Assembly: GCA_018296165.2 (NCBI GenBank)
Contig: JACKQL020000004.1
Location: 1,549,773 to 1,613,772, forward strand
Source: Termitomyces sp. T153
Taxonomy: Eukaryota > Basidiomycota > Agaricomycetes > Agaricales > Lyophyllaceae
Direction of reading: 5' to 3'
Length of the DNA stretch: 64,000 nucleotides
Shown: piece by piece, positions 48,249-58,344 of the stretch
Position numbering within the stretch: position 1 is the stretch's first letter
How the letters are laid out: every line of letters begins with the position of its first letter
Notes under the pieces: model-generated
The model's database searches: none
Seen by the model: the letters and a program-made list of their open reading frames with translations, nothing else
Told to the model about the DNA's origin: nothing
Made by a program: the position numbers and the translations under genes

Positions 48249-49191
48249 TAGAATTCATCTTCCATCCGCCCAGCCCCAATCGACCAATAGCCAAAGGTCG
48301 GTGACGGGTTCCACTCCTCGCTATATACGATATTGCGAGGATCATCCTGAATCTCAACGATTCCTTTGGACGAGTAACATGAACGTGGGCGTGATCAGCG
48401 CAGCGTCGAACAATGAATCGCGAACAACCTAAGTGTCCATATATCTTCTTCAGGCTTGACCCACTCGTATTCACGTTTTTTTTCCGTTCAGCTACGCCGT
48501 CATCGTCATCGTCATCGTCATCTTGGCCGACCCGTTCGAAGAAGTCGTAAAGAGTACGTCGAATATATCGTCATGCGTACATTATTGTTCCAATAGAAAT
48601 ATTGGAGTTTCGGGAACGATGAGAGACGTTGGGCGTATTTCCAGGTTGGGAGAGGTCAAAGTACGGTGTTTGGTTTGGTACGTCTTGAGCGGGTGCTGGC
48701 GTTGCGTAGAATCGTGAGACACAGTAGGTAATGGAAGTGGTGTGCAATGCATTCGAAAAGGTATAGGTCGGCATGGAGAGCGCCAGCGCCCTCGATAGAT
48801 AAAACCTGCGTCGGCGCATCATGAACGGCGTGGAGGAACGATATTATGTCATTCATACCCCATTTGAGTTTGATCTAAGTAGACGTATCTTGTTTTCAGA
48901 AGCATGGCTGAAAATCTTGTCCGGAATCTCGGAAGGAAGGGAGATGCACCAGAGAGATTTTCTGAGCTTGGGGTATACCGGGAGATGCGGCGATGGTGCG
49001 AAGAGTTGAAAGAGAAAACCATAGTTGACGGTTGAAGGGACTGTCCAGGTTATCCCAAAGTTCTCCCAGATTGTTATATCGTCGAATGCATATTCTGTCA
49101 CTTGGAATGTTCTATCGCCATATTTGACTTGTGATTCAAACACAGAGAACTCTAGGAGGCTGGACATGTATGCGTTCCATCTAGCAAGCAT
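48249..49191 (-). pseudogene. F-box/LRR-like protein remnant (Agaricomycete expanded family)
   Basis: Pieces of one protein are readable in three frames. The first is an N-terminal block starting MLARWNAYMSSLLEFSVFES. A second block, shifted relative to it, reads NDIISFLHAVHDAPTQVLSI then EGAGALHADLYLFECIAHHF. A third reads EDIWTLRLFAIHCSTL, followed by IVYSEEWNPSPTFGYWSIGA near the end. The W-x2-RLFA-x2-C pattern and the leucine-spaced block resemble the large F-box-like families of mushrooms, though no F-box itself is seen. One shift sits in a run of eight A residues (about 48478-48485), where removing two would restore frame. It is either a pseudogene or affected by sequence error there. 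Confidence 0.45.
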
Positions 49192-49443
49192 CTCACAGAA
49201 GCATGTCGACCACTCAAATCCAGTTTGCCCCGTGAACGATTTTAAAACCGAGTAGTCGATCTAGAAATCGTCGCACCTAGCCTCTTGTACGCCCGCGCGG
49301 AGTGATCTCCCTCAACTCGACAGCATAAGCACGTCGACTTTCTTCTTCGCTAGTTTCGCAGACACGCATTTCTAGTTTGTCTTTCCAAACAGAGCGTGTT
49401 CTTAGAGTATTAGAGATACACGTGACCATGAGCGCGTCTACAA

Positions 49444-50631
49444 CTATCTCATTAAATCCATCGCAGGCGCTCCCGGACCCTGCCACGGGCCAGGAGGATG
49501 CCACCCATCGCCCATCTGCACGCCGACGAGCCCCCTCCTCGCGCCCCTCCCAATGATGCCGGACCTCCTGCCCTGCCCCCTGGTCCCCATCCTCATCCCA
49601 GGCTGCAAGTCCAGCGCTCTCTGCAGGACAGCGCCGGCACCGGGGCCGGGGCCGGGGCCCTGGAGGTAGCCCTGGGCGATGGGCATGTCCTGCTGGAGAG
49701 ACGCTGGGGGTGCTGGAGGCGGCGGGGGCGGAGGCGGAGGCGGGGGCGAGGGTTGGAGAGGGCCGTCCCAGAAGCCAGGACGGAGTCTTGGGTCTCCGCC
49801 GTCCTTGATGCGCTTTGGGATGATCTTTGCGAAGCGTGCGGGGTCGTCGCGCGTGGGATCGAGAGAGATGCCGGTGGAGTTGATGGTGGAGTCGTCGATT
49901 TGGAGGAGGTGGCGGAGGAGCGCGTTTTCGTGCTCGAGGCGGGAGATTTCGGACTCGCGGTCGAGGGCCCAGTCTGTGTCGGGGATGGGGAGGGAGTCGA
50001 TGTCGATGTTGTCGATGTCGATGTCGTCGTCGTCGTCGTCGCCGGCCATTGAGCGCAGGAGACGGCAGAGGTGGTGGGACAGTCGGAGGAGCACTTGGGC
50101 GGTCTCGGTGGAGGAGAGGAGGTCGGAGGACATGGATTGGGTTTCGCGGGCTTGGAGCAGAGTTTCGTAGTGTCGAGTCAGCGTTAGTTCGTGTCGCTGC
50201 GCTGCGAGCTGTGCGGTAATGAGACGACGATGCGCCTGGTACAGGTCAAAAACCATACTGCGTGATTGCGGAATTTGGACATGATGGTCTCCATCGTTGT
50301 CTCGTATTCCTTGAGCAGGTGGCTCAGCTGCTTGTTTTCATGGAGCAGGATCTGCTTTTCAATGACAGCCTTTGCATTCGCTCGTTCCAACTCGGATTCA
50401 AAGGATTCTGCGGCGAGTGGTTATGATGGATGGGCAGCGGTGGACGGAAAACTGACCCTTGGCGAGGTCTGTGTTGAAGCGTCGGAGGGCGACGCCCGAG
50501 ACAGCGTGGGCGGCCTCGGCCCTGAGTGCGGCGGTCTGGGCGTGGAGGGACGCTGCGAATTTCTGGTTGTGGGCGAGCTGGTCGCTGAGCTCGTGCACAA
50601 GCTGGTGGAGCCTGAAGATTTCATTGTCCAT
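49444..50631 (-). CDS. SIKE/FGFR1OP2-family coiled-coil protein (STRIPAK subunit)
   Basis: Three exons. Exon 1 from [20 protein letters not shown] (50631) is a heptad-rich coiled coil. Exon 2 carries [20 protein letters not shown] and [12 protein letters not shown] 50-bp intron (50258-50209) joins it to [20 protein letters not shown]. The pattern ENKxL...ETIMSKFR followed later by [18 protein letters not shown] matches the SIKE/FGFR1OP2 family, whose Sordaria member SCI1 belongs to the striatin (STRIPAK) complex controlling cell fusion and fruiting. The tail is unusual: a run of 11 Pro interrupted by Ala, then PGPGPGAGA and a Gly/Arg-rich end. It lies 57 bp downstream of the Zn2Cys6 gene on the same strand. 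Confidence 0.78.
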
Positions 50632-50688
50632 GGTGGTCGAGAACAGAGTCCGGCAATCAAAATACATAATACAAGTACAGGACGGTAT

Positions 50689-51296
50689 TTACAATGCTTC
50701 TCCAATGGTAAAATGGACTTGGTCGCCGTCGCCGAGGGTGAGTCTGACGGGGAGACGGGGGTCGATGCGGACGGGGGCATTGTTGCCGATGAAAAAGTCG
50801 CCCCGGGTGAAGTTGCGGATGGCGGCGGTCTCTTGGTCGGTGAGGGGGCGGGGACGCTTGGCTGGGCGGAAGGTGGAGGTGGATGCGCCGGTGTAGGCGC
50901 CGTTGTAGTCGCTGTAGTACTGCTGCTGGAGTGTGGCGTACATGGGAGGGGGCGGCACTGCTGCTGGGAAGGGCGTGTCGGGGTCGGGGTAGGCGCAGGA
51001 CGACGCGAGGCCGCGCTTGATGCAGCTCTGGAGGGAATTGGCAGGTGTGGCGCAACAAAAGAGAAGACGGACCTGGCAGGGCAGATGCTCGCTGCAGCGC
51101 GTCTTGCCCGAATGGCAGGCGACGCAGGCGCGGCGCACAGACGGCGTTTTCGCTGCAAAATGTCAGCGCCACAGCGACTCGAGCACAGCGACCGACCTTT
51201 CCGGGCGCACTCGGCCAGCAGCTCCGGCCCCGCCTGCAGTTGCTGCGTGTCGATCGCCGCCGCCGCCGCCGACGACTCCGGTGACTCTGCGTTCAT
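50689..51296 (-). CDS. Zn(II)2Cys6 binuclear-cluster transcription factor, small
   Basis: Three exons. Exon 1 starts MNAESPESSAAAAAIDTQQL. After a 44-bp intron the frame reads KTPSVRRACVACHSGKTRCS, and after a second intron SCIKRGLASSCAYPD. Spliced, the six cysteines have the fungal spacing C-x2-C-x6-C-x5-C-x2-C-x6-C. The rest (about 110 residues) contains a Tyr/Gln-rich stretch and ends TLGDGDQVHFTIGEAL. The usual middle-homology domain of larger Zn2Cys6 factors is missing, so it is a short, DNA-binding-only type. It is divergent from the bHLH gene across a 119-bp promoter. Confidence 0.85.
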
Positions 51297-51415
51297 CTTG
51301 AGCGCCGTGGCTTACATAACGCCGTGCTTATCTAACTCGGCGTGCTTATCTAACTCACTTATCTAACTTGCCGCCAAACCCGCCGTGCTTATCCAACTCT
51401 CTCCTCTCCTCCACC
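51297..51415. promoter_or_regulatory. Shared promoter with four GATA-type sites and an 18-bp tandem repeat
   Basis: The whole gap between the Zn2Cys6 and bHLH start codons. An 18-bp unit GTGCTTATCTAACTCGGC (51324-51341) is followed by a near-copy (51342-51359). TTATC, the reverse complement of GATAA, occurs at 51328-51332, 51346-51350, 51359-51363 and 51389-51393. These are candidate GATA-factor sites; binding is inferred only. An ATG-distal in-frame start for the bHLH gene at 51368 would lie inside this region. Confidence 0.6.
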
Positions 51416-51943
51416 ATGAGCCCCGACTTTGACTTTGGCTTCGACCCCAGTCTCTTTCCCAACCCCCCGCCCCTCCCGTCCTCTGCAGATCTCTTCTCCC
51501 CCGACGAGACCCTCGATCTCCAGCTCTTCCTCGACAACTTTGGCGGCCTCGACTGGGACTACCCCCCCGTCCCCCATCTCAGCGCGTCCCCAGAGCCCCC
51601 CGCCCCACCCCAAGACCCCAAACCCCGCCCACGACCCCTCCTCTCGTCCCCGCAGAAGCGTCTCAACCACATCATGTCCGAGCAAAAGCGCCGCAACGCC
51701 ATCCGCGACGGCTACGCACAGCTCATCTCTCTCCTTTCCCCCGCCGGCTCAGTACACGAAATAGGCATGCCCACACGCGGACGCCCCAAGGGCAGCGGTC
51801 TCCGCGGAAAGGGCCAGACAAAGGGAAAGAGCGGCGTCCTCTTCCGTGCAGTCGAGTACATCCGCTGGCTCGAAGAGGGGCGTGATGCTCTCCGAGCAGA
51901 GGTCTTGCGCGTAGAGGCCGCTGCGGGGATACGTCACCACTGA
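51416..51943 (+). CDS. bHLH transcription factor
   Basis: A single-exon frame of 175 codons from MSPDFDFGFDPSLFPNPPPL; an upstream in-frame Met at 51368 would add 16 residues and lies in the promoter repeat. The N-terminal half is acidic and Pro-rich, activation-domain-like (DETLDLQLFLDNFGGLDWDY). The basic region and helix 1 read KRLNHIMSEQKRRNAIRDGY then AQLISLLS. The loop is Gly/Lys-rich (RGRPKGSGLRGKGQTKGKSG), and helix 2 reads VLFRAVEYIRWLEEGRDALR. The His-Glu-Arg positions for E-box contact are partly kept (N-H..E..RR). Partner and targets are unknown; the divergent neighbour is a Zn2Cys6 factor. Confidence 0.88.
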   Translation: MSPDFDFGFDPSLFPNPPPLPSSADLFSPDETLDLQLFLDNFGGLDWDYPPVPHLSASPEPPAPPQDPKPRPRPLLSSPQKRLNHIMSEQKRRNAIRDGYAQLISLLSPAGSVHEIGMPTRGRPKGSGLRGKGQTKGKSGVLFRAVEYIRWLEEGRDALRAEVLRVEAAAGIRHH

Positions 51944-53649
51944 TTGCACTGCGTCGACCCACATGGACAACTCGGCTCATAGTATATCATACGTTCGTTT
52001 GTTTGTAGTAGTAGCAATCTGGGAACTTTAGATTATGAGAGTGATCTCACTGGAGAGGAACAATAAGCTGCTGTGACAGGACTGCCTCTCAAGCAAAACA
52101 GGCCTCAGAGGAAGATGCAGATGAACGTGTATGAGTTACGATCCCTTTTATCAATTGTAATCAGAAATATTTAGCATTGGTCTCAAGACAGCACAAAAAG
52201 TCATAAGTTTCCTGCTGTATGTCATGATAGTATAAATTGTATACATATTATTGACTCAATGACTAAGAGGCAGCCACTGACTATGAGCTATTGACTAACT
52301 GGGCCAGTATGTAATAGAAGTAGACAATAATCAGTGCTGGTTTTTTTTTGGTGTGTTTGGGTTGGGTTTGGGTTTGTTGTTGTGTAGGTAGATAGGTAGG
52401 TAGGTAGGGTATAGGAGGATGTGAGGGGTGAAGCTCAATGGCTGGATAGAGTAAGGCTAAGCTGGAACCAGTCCAGAGACTAGTCCTCTTGCACTTACCT
52501 TCTTACCCTCATCAATTCTGAGTTATCCCTCATCTGGCATATGTTACCAGTTTTTACTCTATATCACCAACTATTGTTATTCTAGAATATTCTTTGTCTC
52601 CTCTCTGCTCTCTTCAGATATCTCAGTAACTGTAGATGTTGCTCTATGGTAGTAGACTCTCTACACTGCTGTTATAAAATCTAGATAGTAGTTGTAGTAC
52701 TAGCTGATGTTGTATATAGGAAGGGCCCAAAGATACAATATCCTCAATCCTGACAATAGTGCTGATTAATGACTGTAAGCCTGGCCAGTGCAGCCCCTTG
52801 TGCCCTCTGCCTTTGCCTCTCACTAAACACTTGCCTCTTGCCTGCCATGCCTTATAGCTGGCTTATCTGTTGCCACTGATGGCCTGATTGGTCAGTTCAT
52901 GAGTAGTGGGCTTGGCTTGGACTATCTACACCCATCCATCCTCATTAATGTTACCATTCCCATCAATGACATTGAAGGAGCAGAGCTCAAGATAGCAAGT
53001 GTTGAAGGAGGGGAAAGTCAGGATGCTTTGCAGGTTATTGACATTGTATACACCAGTTTTGGGATCACATGTGCCAAATATACAGGGGTTGTCACTCTTG
53101 GTATGATTGTATGTGAGGGCAAAAGACTCATATCTGCAGGGCTCAACAGTGTTAGTGGTTACAGCAGCACCAAATGTTAGAGTTGTGGCTTAGGAAGTGT
53201 AGTAATGTGGATAGTGATGTTAGGATTGTCAGCAGCCAGCTGTAAGAACCTATCAGGATGCATGCAAAGAAGAGGGTGAGGCTTGTGATGGCTCTTGGAA
53301 TATAAGGCAGTGTTGACAGGGGGGTTGACTGTAACAAAGCATCCAGCAGGCTTCCCTTCACCTTCTCAAGTAACATTATTATACATCTATTTATTTATTA
53401 TATTTGCATTACCTTGGCAGTATCACAGGTGGCACCTTACTTCATACTTTGTAGACAGAATCATGACTGGTTTTGACTTACAAGGTGTGAACCATAAGCT
53501 GCATGAACCATAATGGAATTGTTACATGTTTTTTTAAAAGTGAAACAAGCATTGACTTGTTTGCAAACTTCTGAAAAGAAGTTCACTGCCATGAGTTATG
53601 ATCAGAACATTAGAAATTCTAATGTTCATTTTTCCCAATGGGCACCATT
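51944..53649. other. Start of the second CpG-poor repeat island, unclassified
   Basis: CpG disappears from about 52,060 onward. The stretch contains T/G-rich low complexity (52341-52420, GTTTGGGTTGGG and GGTAGGTAGG runs) and a 93-codon plus frame (52899-53180) without recognisable domain. It is probably decayed transposon DNA, but no family could be assigned. Confidence 0.45.
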
Positions 53650-54528
53650 GAAGATCTTTGGGCCTAACACCAAACCAGAATTCAATGGAGCACTACATAG
53701 TGTTCCACATGAAACATTGGAATATTGCCACATCATTTCATGGTATGAGGAGAGAGTGGTGTGATGCCAAGAGAGCTGCCAGCAGCCACTCCCATCTGAT
53801 CAGCTGTAGTCCAGAAGGCATCACCACTGAGGGAACTTGAGTGTCCTCTGCCAGATTATATCCAAAAGTAGAACTGGAAGGTTCAGCTGTACTAGCAAGC
53901 AAAGAGGAAAACCAATTATACACATTCACAGCATTATGGTCAAAAGGCCTCAGATCCTTCCCAGTGAAAAGAATGCCAGGAGTCTCCTACCCATGAGCTG
54001 GACCATCCAACTTGATAGAAATGATCCCAGAAGATGTTGGTGACACCTGTGATACAGATGGTGAAGCCATCCCAGAGGACAATCCCAAGTTAGAGGGTAT
54101 GGAAGATCTTTGGGCCTAACACCAAATCAGAGTTCAATGGAGCACTCCATAGTGCTCTACATGGAACATTGGGATCTTGCCACATCATTTCATAGCATGG
54201 GGAGAGAGTGCTGTAATGCCAAGAGGGCTGCTAGCAGCAACTCCCATCTGATCAGCTGTAGTTCAGGAGGCATCACCACTGAGGGCACTTGAGTGTCCTC
54301 TGCCAGATTATACCCAAAAATAGAACTAGAAGGGTTGGCTGTGCTAGCAAGCAAAGAGGAAAACCCATTGTACACATTCACAGCATTATGGTCAGAAGTC
54401 CTCAGATCATTCTTAGTGACCATTAGGGAATGCCAGGAGTCTCCCACACATGAGCTAGACCATCCAAATTGATAGAAATGATCCCAGAAGATGTTGGTGA
54501 CACCTCTGATACAGATGGTGAAGCCATT
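53650..54528 (+). repeat. Tandem duplication, two units about 420-450 bp apart
   Basis: Both units begin GAAGATCTTTGGGCCTAACA (53650 and 54102, offset 452 bp) and stay alignable to GGTGAAGCCAT (54070 and 54528). Many differences are transitions. On the minus strand both can be read as a protein-like phrase (SSLLASTANPSSSIFGYNLA then EDTQVPSVVM), broken by stops, so a decayed coding region may have been duplicated. Family unknown. Confidence 0.75.
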
Positions 54529-54927
54529 GTCAGGGGATGTCCCAGTTTTACCTCTGTGCTGTTCTCCCTCCTTATGGTTTTCCTTTATTCTCCTTTAATT
54601 TCCCTATCTGCTGGTCCCAGTTTTAGCCTTTGGGCTGCACTGGTTCTCTGTCCATAATTCTGACAAGTGTTGCCCCTTCCACATGGCCTCTGACCAGACT
54701 CCTGGTTTGTTTCCTGTATTCTGGGCCCACCACTCATTGTAGGCCTCCCATCTTTGGACCACAGGTACTTTTGACAAAGGGCTATCTTTTGGTCATATTG
54801 GTATGTGGTCACATGCAGGAAGTTTATGATGGATTTCCACTTTTTGATTGGACTCTGGAATTGGTTGTTATTGAGTATTGTTTTCAGAAGCTCTAGAGTA
54901 AATTTTCTGAACACTGGCATTGGGGAT

Positions 54928-54972
54928 CCTTAGACTTGTTCTCTTTGGATCTTCCTCTGCCAAGTGAGTAGC
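54928..54972 (+). repeat. Fragment of a Gypsy LTR in plus orientation
   Basis: GGATCCTTAGACTTGTTCTC and following bases match the interior of the 349-bp LTR family but in the opposite orientation to the adjacent LTR (54973-55321). The minus-strand element therefore appears to have inserted into an older LTR copy of its own family. Confidence 0.55.
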
Positions 54973-55321
54973 TGTAAGGGCAACCTCCAGGGCAGCGGAT
55001 CAGAGTCACACAGCTAGCAAAGGGGAATCTAAAGTATATTAGCAGAGTAGACAACAATACAATCAGTACCTAATCATCTAGCAGAGGGGAATCCAAAGAG
55101 AACAAGTCTAAGGATCTCTGCTGCTCAGCATGGCACATCAGCAGGCAGCAGAGGCATAGGAACTATTGTACAGATGACCAGAGCTACTTCTAACTCTAGG
55201 ACAATGACTGCTGAGGTAATACAGAGAACTCTGGGGTTCTAGAAGGAGCCCCAGAGATGTTGAACAAGCTGCAGAGGTGCTGAAACTAGTCACAGAGGTT
55301 GGAAATGGAAGTCCCCTGACA
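54973..55321 (-). repeat. 349-bp LTR of the deleted Gypsy copy
   Basis: Same length as the LTR at 57800-58148 and alignable along its whole length. It starts TGTCAGGGGACTTCC and ends CCTTACA in element orientation. The differences are mostly transitions. Confidence 0.8.
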
Positions 55322-55521
55322 TCACCCCCCCTCTAGCATGTGGCATCTTAATGTGCAGGGTAAAAGAAGTCCCTGATTGCTTGGTCTGCCAGTGAAATAG
55401 GGTAAATCCCTTGTATGGCATGCAGGGCCTCTAGATGTCTCCAGTGGAACTCCTTGACAAGTCCAGAGGCATGTATGTTCTCCCCTGGCTCCCAGGAGAT
55501 ATCCTTGATCCCATAGCCTTT

Positions 55522-55803
55522 TCACTTTACCTTGTATTGTAGTTTTTTCTGAAATAAATGACTATCCAGGATTTCCTCCACCTCATAGTCCTCATTGTTG
55601 TTGACCACCATGGGGGGTGGTGGAGGGGGCAGACAACACCCCAGAATGGGATCTTTAGGGGCCAGAGTTAGTGTTTGTACATCTGAAGAGGGGCATTGAG
55701 GTTCTTCTATCTCAGAATGAAGGGCATTGGAAAAGGCAGTTTCATTTTCTATTGACAGACATGAGAACCTGTTAGCACCTAGTGACAGAGGCATACACCT
55801 CAT
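55522..55803 (-). pseudogene. Gypsy chromodomain fused to the gag-pol junction by deletion
   Basis: The C-terminal part EDYEVEEILDSHLFQKKLQY then KVK is the start of an integrase chromodomain. The N-terminal part (MRCMPLSLGANRFSCLSIEN) corresponds to sequence just after gag in the plus-strand copy. The join lies near PKDPILGCC, where the intact copy has thousands of bases between the two parts. Confidence 0.75.
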
Positions 55804-55814
55804 CCATCACTCAA

Positions 55815-56199
55815 CTAAAAATCCTCCTCCAGCTCTGGAGGTGAGGTGCACACACTAATCTTCTCTGGGGTCAACTCCATTGTAGGCTCATCCAGCAATA
55901 GAGTTCCAGCAGCATCCTTTGTGGCTAGCAGCTGCAGGAGGAGTTCCTCCTGCTCCACCATAGAAAGGTAGCATACCTCCAGGCCCAGGAGGCAGTGCCA
56001 TGCAAAGTGCCCAGGCTTCTGGCATCTCTGGCATAGTGGCAGGGCAGCATGGAGCTGCCAGGTAGCATTCACATTCATGGGGATCCCCAGCAGCAGGGAG
56101 CATGCTATGGGGATGGCCAGAGTAAGGGCTAGCCTTGGGTGAGCAGGTGCAGAGTGGTGGAAATTGTTGATCAGAGTGGGGCATAGTGTGGAATGGGGG
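55815..56199 (-). pseudogene. Gypsy gag zinc knuckle, minus copy
   Basis: CQRCQKPGHFAWHC gives C-x2-C-x4-H-x4-C, followed by LLGLEVCYLSMVEQEELLLQ and ending SPPELEEDF, the same gag ending as in the plus-strand copy. The solo LTR interrupts the gene immediately upstream. Confidence 0.8.
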
Positions 56200-57390
56200 T
56201 GTCAGGTTCCGCTGACCACGGGGGCTCAGCTGCACTGGGCGAGTCCTTACTAGGCAGGCATGATCCCCTTGCACCGGCAACCGGACACTCGAAAGCATTC
56301 TGGACACTGATTGCTTGTGCGGATAGTCAGTGGGATGTGATCCAAACAGATCTGGAGAGGTCCAGAGAAGTCAGATTGCGAGGAAACGGGACAGGCTTGG
56401 TGGGGTTCAGGCAGAAGACTGTATGGGAGATTTGTGGACGCAAAGGGGTAGGAGGCTATGTGATCAATGAGAGCGGAGCCAGGGTTTGATGGAAGATCAG
56501 TTGGAGTTGATGGAGTCCAGGGCCGAGCAAGGAGCAAGGTTCAGATCTGGTGAAAGAGTGTTGGGGTTCATAATCGTAATTGCGGAGTTTGTGAGGTCGT
56601 TAATGTTGAGGAGGACTTGGGCACAACGGCCAGACAGAGTCACCGAGACAGCGTTGGACAAAATGAAATGGAGTCGAGATGGAGCAAGAATAGATTTGCG
56701 CAGAGATATGAAACAATAATGAGAATGATAACGAAATAGAGACAAGACAAGACCGGGAGACTGAGATAAGACCAGGAGACTGAGATAAGACCAGGAGACT
56801 GAGAGTAAGGAAAACAAGACACGGAATACGGAACACAAGAAAGAAAACAATCAGACCATAGGTAACATTAACAATAGGTAGGTAACATCAAGACTAGAGT
56901 ACGAAGAGCTATTTGACATCTTATATACTGACTACTGGAGAACTTCGGAGTATGTTGGCTGTGGCGGCGGGGCTTGACAGAGCTTGATGGAGTTGGCGGG
57001 TGTCAGTTGTGATCAAGGGTCAGGCCGCATTGATATGTTGATGGGATCATTTGGAAATGCAGGTTGCCCCGAGGTTGTCGTGATACTCTGGAATGGTTTG
57101 GAGGAGCCAGAGTGTTGAGTTGATGATGGGTGGCAAAGATTGGGAACAGCGGGGGTGGTTCTCAGGGCTCAGGAGATCCAGGGTAAGTGTCAGTGGCTGC
57201 GGGGAAGGCGTCAAAGTTGGCCAGGGGGCCATTGGAGTTAGCCGGGGAGGTGTTGGAGTTAGCCGAGGGTGCATCAGGGCTAATCAAAATAGGCGCGGGG
57301 CATGGGCGGAAGTTCAGCAGAGCGTTGGGGGTTTTGGGGAACAGGAGGTTGCTGGACAATGTGCGGGGGTCCAGGGGACGGGTCGTGACA
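56200..57390. mobile_element. Solo LTR, 1191 bp, CpG-rich, TSD GGGGG
   Basis: Starts TGTCAGGTTCCGCTGACC, ends GGTCGTGACA, and is flanked by GGGGG at 56195-56199 and 57391-57395. It is the inverted relative of 13380-14500; for example, TAGTAAGGACTCGCCCAGTG there pairs with CACTGGGCGAGTCCTTACTA here. It is inserted in the gag of the minus-strand Gypsy copy. CpGs are common inside and nearly absent outside. Confidence 0.88.
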
Positions 57391-57799
57391 GGGGGCAGCA
57401 GAGCTCCCTCCAGATCTCCATGAGTTGCCATTGGTTCTGGGCCACCTCATACCATGATGCAATTTTTTCATTGTCAGGGCAACCCTCCACCAGATTGTTG
57501 ATGTGTTCTATCAGTGCAGGGTGCAAGCCATCTCAGAAAGTGAGGCATAGTTGGAGGCCATTGAGGTAGGCAGCCTGTTTGACCAGGGCCCAGAATAAGT
57601 CAATGTACTCATCCAGCATATGCTTTTCTTGTCCATACTGCTCCCTATCATGCAGTGTCAAGGCTGCTGTCTTAGCAGGGTCTAATGGGAAAAACTCTGT
57701 GTGGAAGTCCTTTTCAAAGGCAGCCCAGTCTAGAAAGCTTCCAACACCTCTAGGGTGACAGAAGACTTGTAGCACATAGGTAGAGGCATGTCCAGTCTT
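57391..57799 (-). pseudogene. Gypsy gag capsid, minus copy, truncated
   Basis: HASTYVLQVFCHPRGVGSFL then DWAAFEKDFHTEFFPLDPAK is homologous to the plus-copy gag at 58690-58830. The N-terminal part is lost at 57799, where a plus-oriented LTR begins in the middle of the gene. Confidence 0.75.
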
Positions 57800-58148
57800 T
57801 GTCAGGGGACTTCTATTTCCAACCTCCATGACTGGTTCCAGCACCTCTGCAACTTGTTCAACATCTCTAGGGCTCTTTCCAGAACCCTGGAGTTCTCTGT
57901 ATTACCTCAGCAACCATTGCCCTAGGGTTAGGAGTAGCTCTGGTCACCTGTACAGTAGTTCCCATGCCTCCACTGCCTGCTGATGCACTACGCCAAGCAG
58001 CAGGGATCCTTAGACTTGTTCTTTTTGGATTCCCCTCTGCTAGGTGATTAGTTACCAATTTGTATCATCATCTACTCTGCTAATATACTTCACATTCCCC
58101 TCTGCTAGCTGTATGACTCCAATCTGTTGCTCCAGAGGTTGCCTTACA
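57800..58148 (+). repeat. 5' LTR of the plus-strand chromodomain Gypsy copy
   Basis: 349 bp, TGTCAGGGGACTTC...GCCTTACA, alignable end to end with 54973-55321 in inverse orientation. Confidence 0.8.
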
Positions 58149-58344
58149 GCAGAACAAGTCTCCTAAAACTGGCCTGGAAGCCCTGTATAGCCACAAAGAA
58201 CTTCTGAGCCACTATCTGTCACTTTTCTGCCAGGATTAAGCATTGCAGAGTTCTATGTCTCAGCTTGCCAACCTAGACACACTCTTGGAGGCCCTAGCCC
58301 CATAGGATAAAGCCTGGACTTGCCTGCTCCACCTAGAAACCCAG

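Larger units (their letters stand above)
54973..57799 (-). mobile_element. Internally deleted chromodomain Gypsy copy, minus orientation, 5' end lost
   Basis: A 349-bp LTR (54973-55321, starting TGTCAGGGGACTT on the minus strand) sits next to a polypurine tract. Inside are a chromodomain fragment (55522-55803) and directly beyond it the gag zinc knuckle (55815-56078), with protease, RT and integrase missing. The gag capsid part continues at 57391-57799 beyond a nested solo LTR, and is cut at 57799 by the LTR of the plus-strand copy. Compared with the plus-strand copy, about 3.6 kb of pol are deleted. It is a non-autonomous derivative, CpG-decayed. Confidence 0.8.

Noticed and set aside
50209..50258. 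Apparent frameshift in the SIKE-like gene
   Set aside because: A 50-bp GTATGG...CACAG intron restores the frame and the family sequence, so no frameshift is needed.
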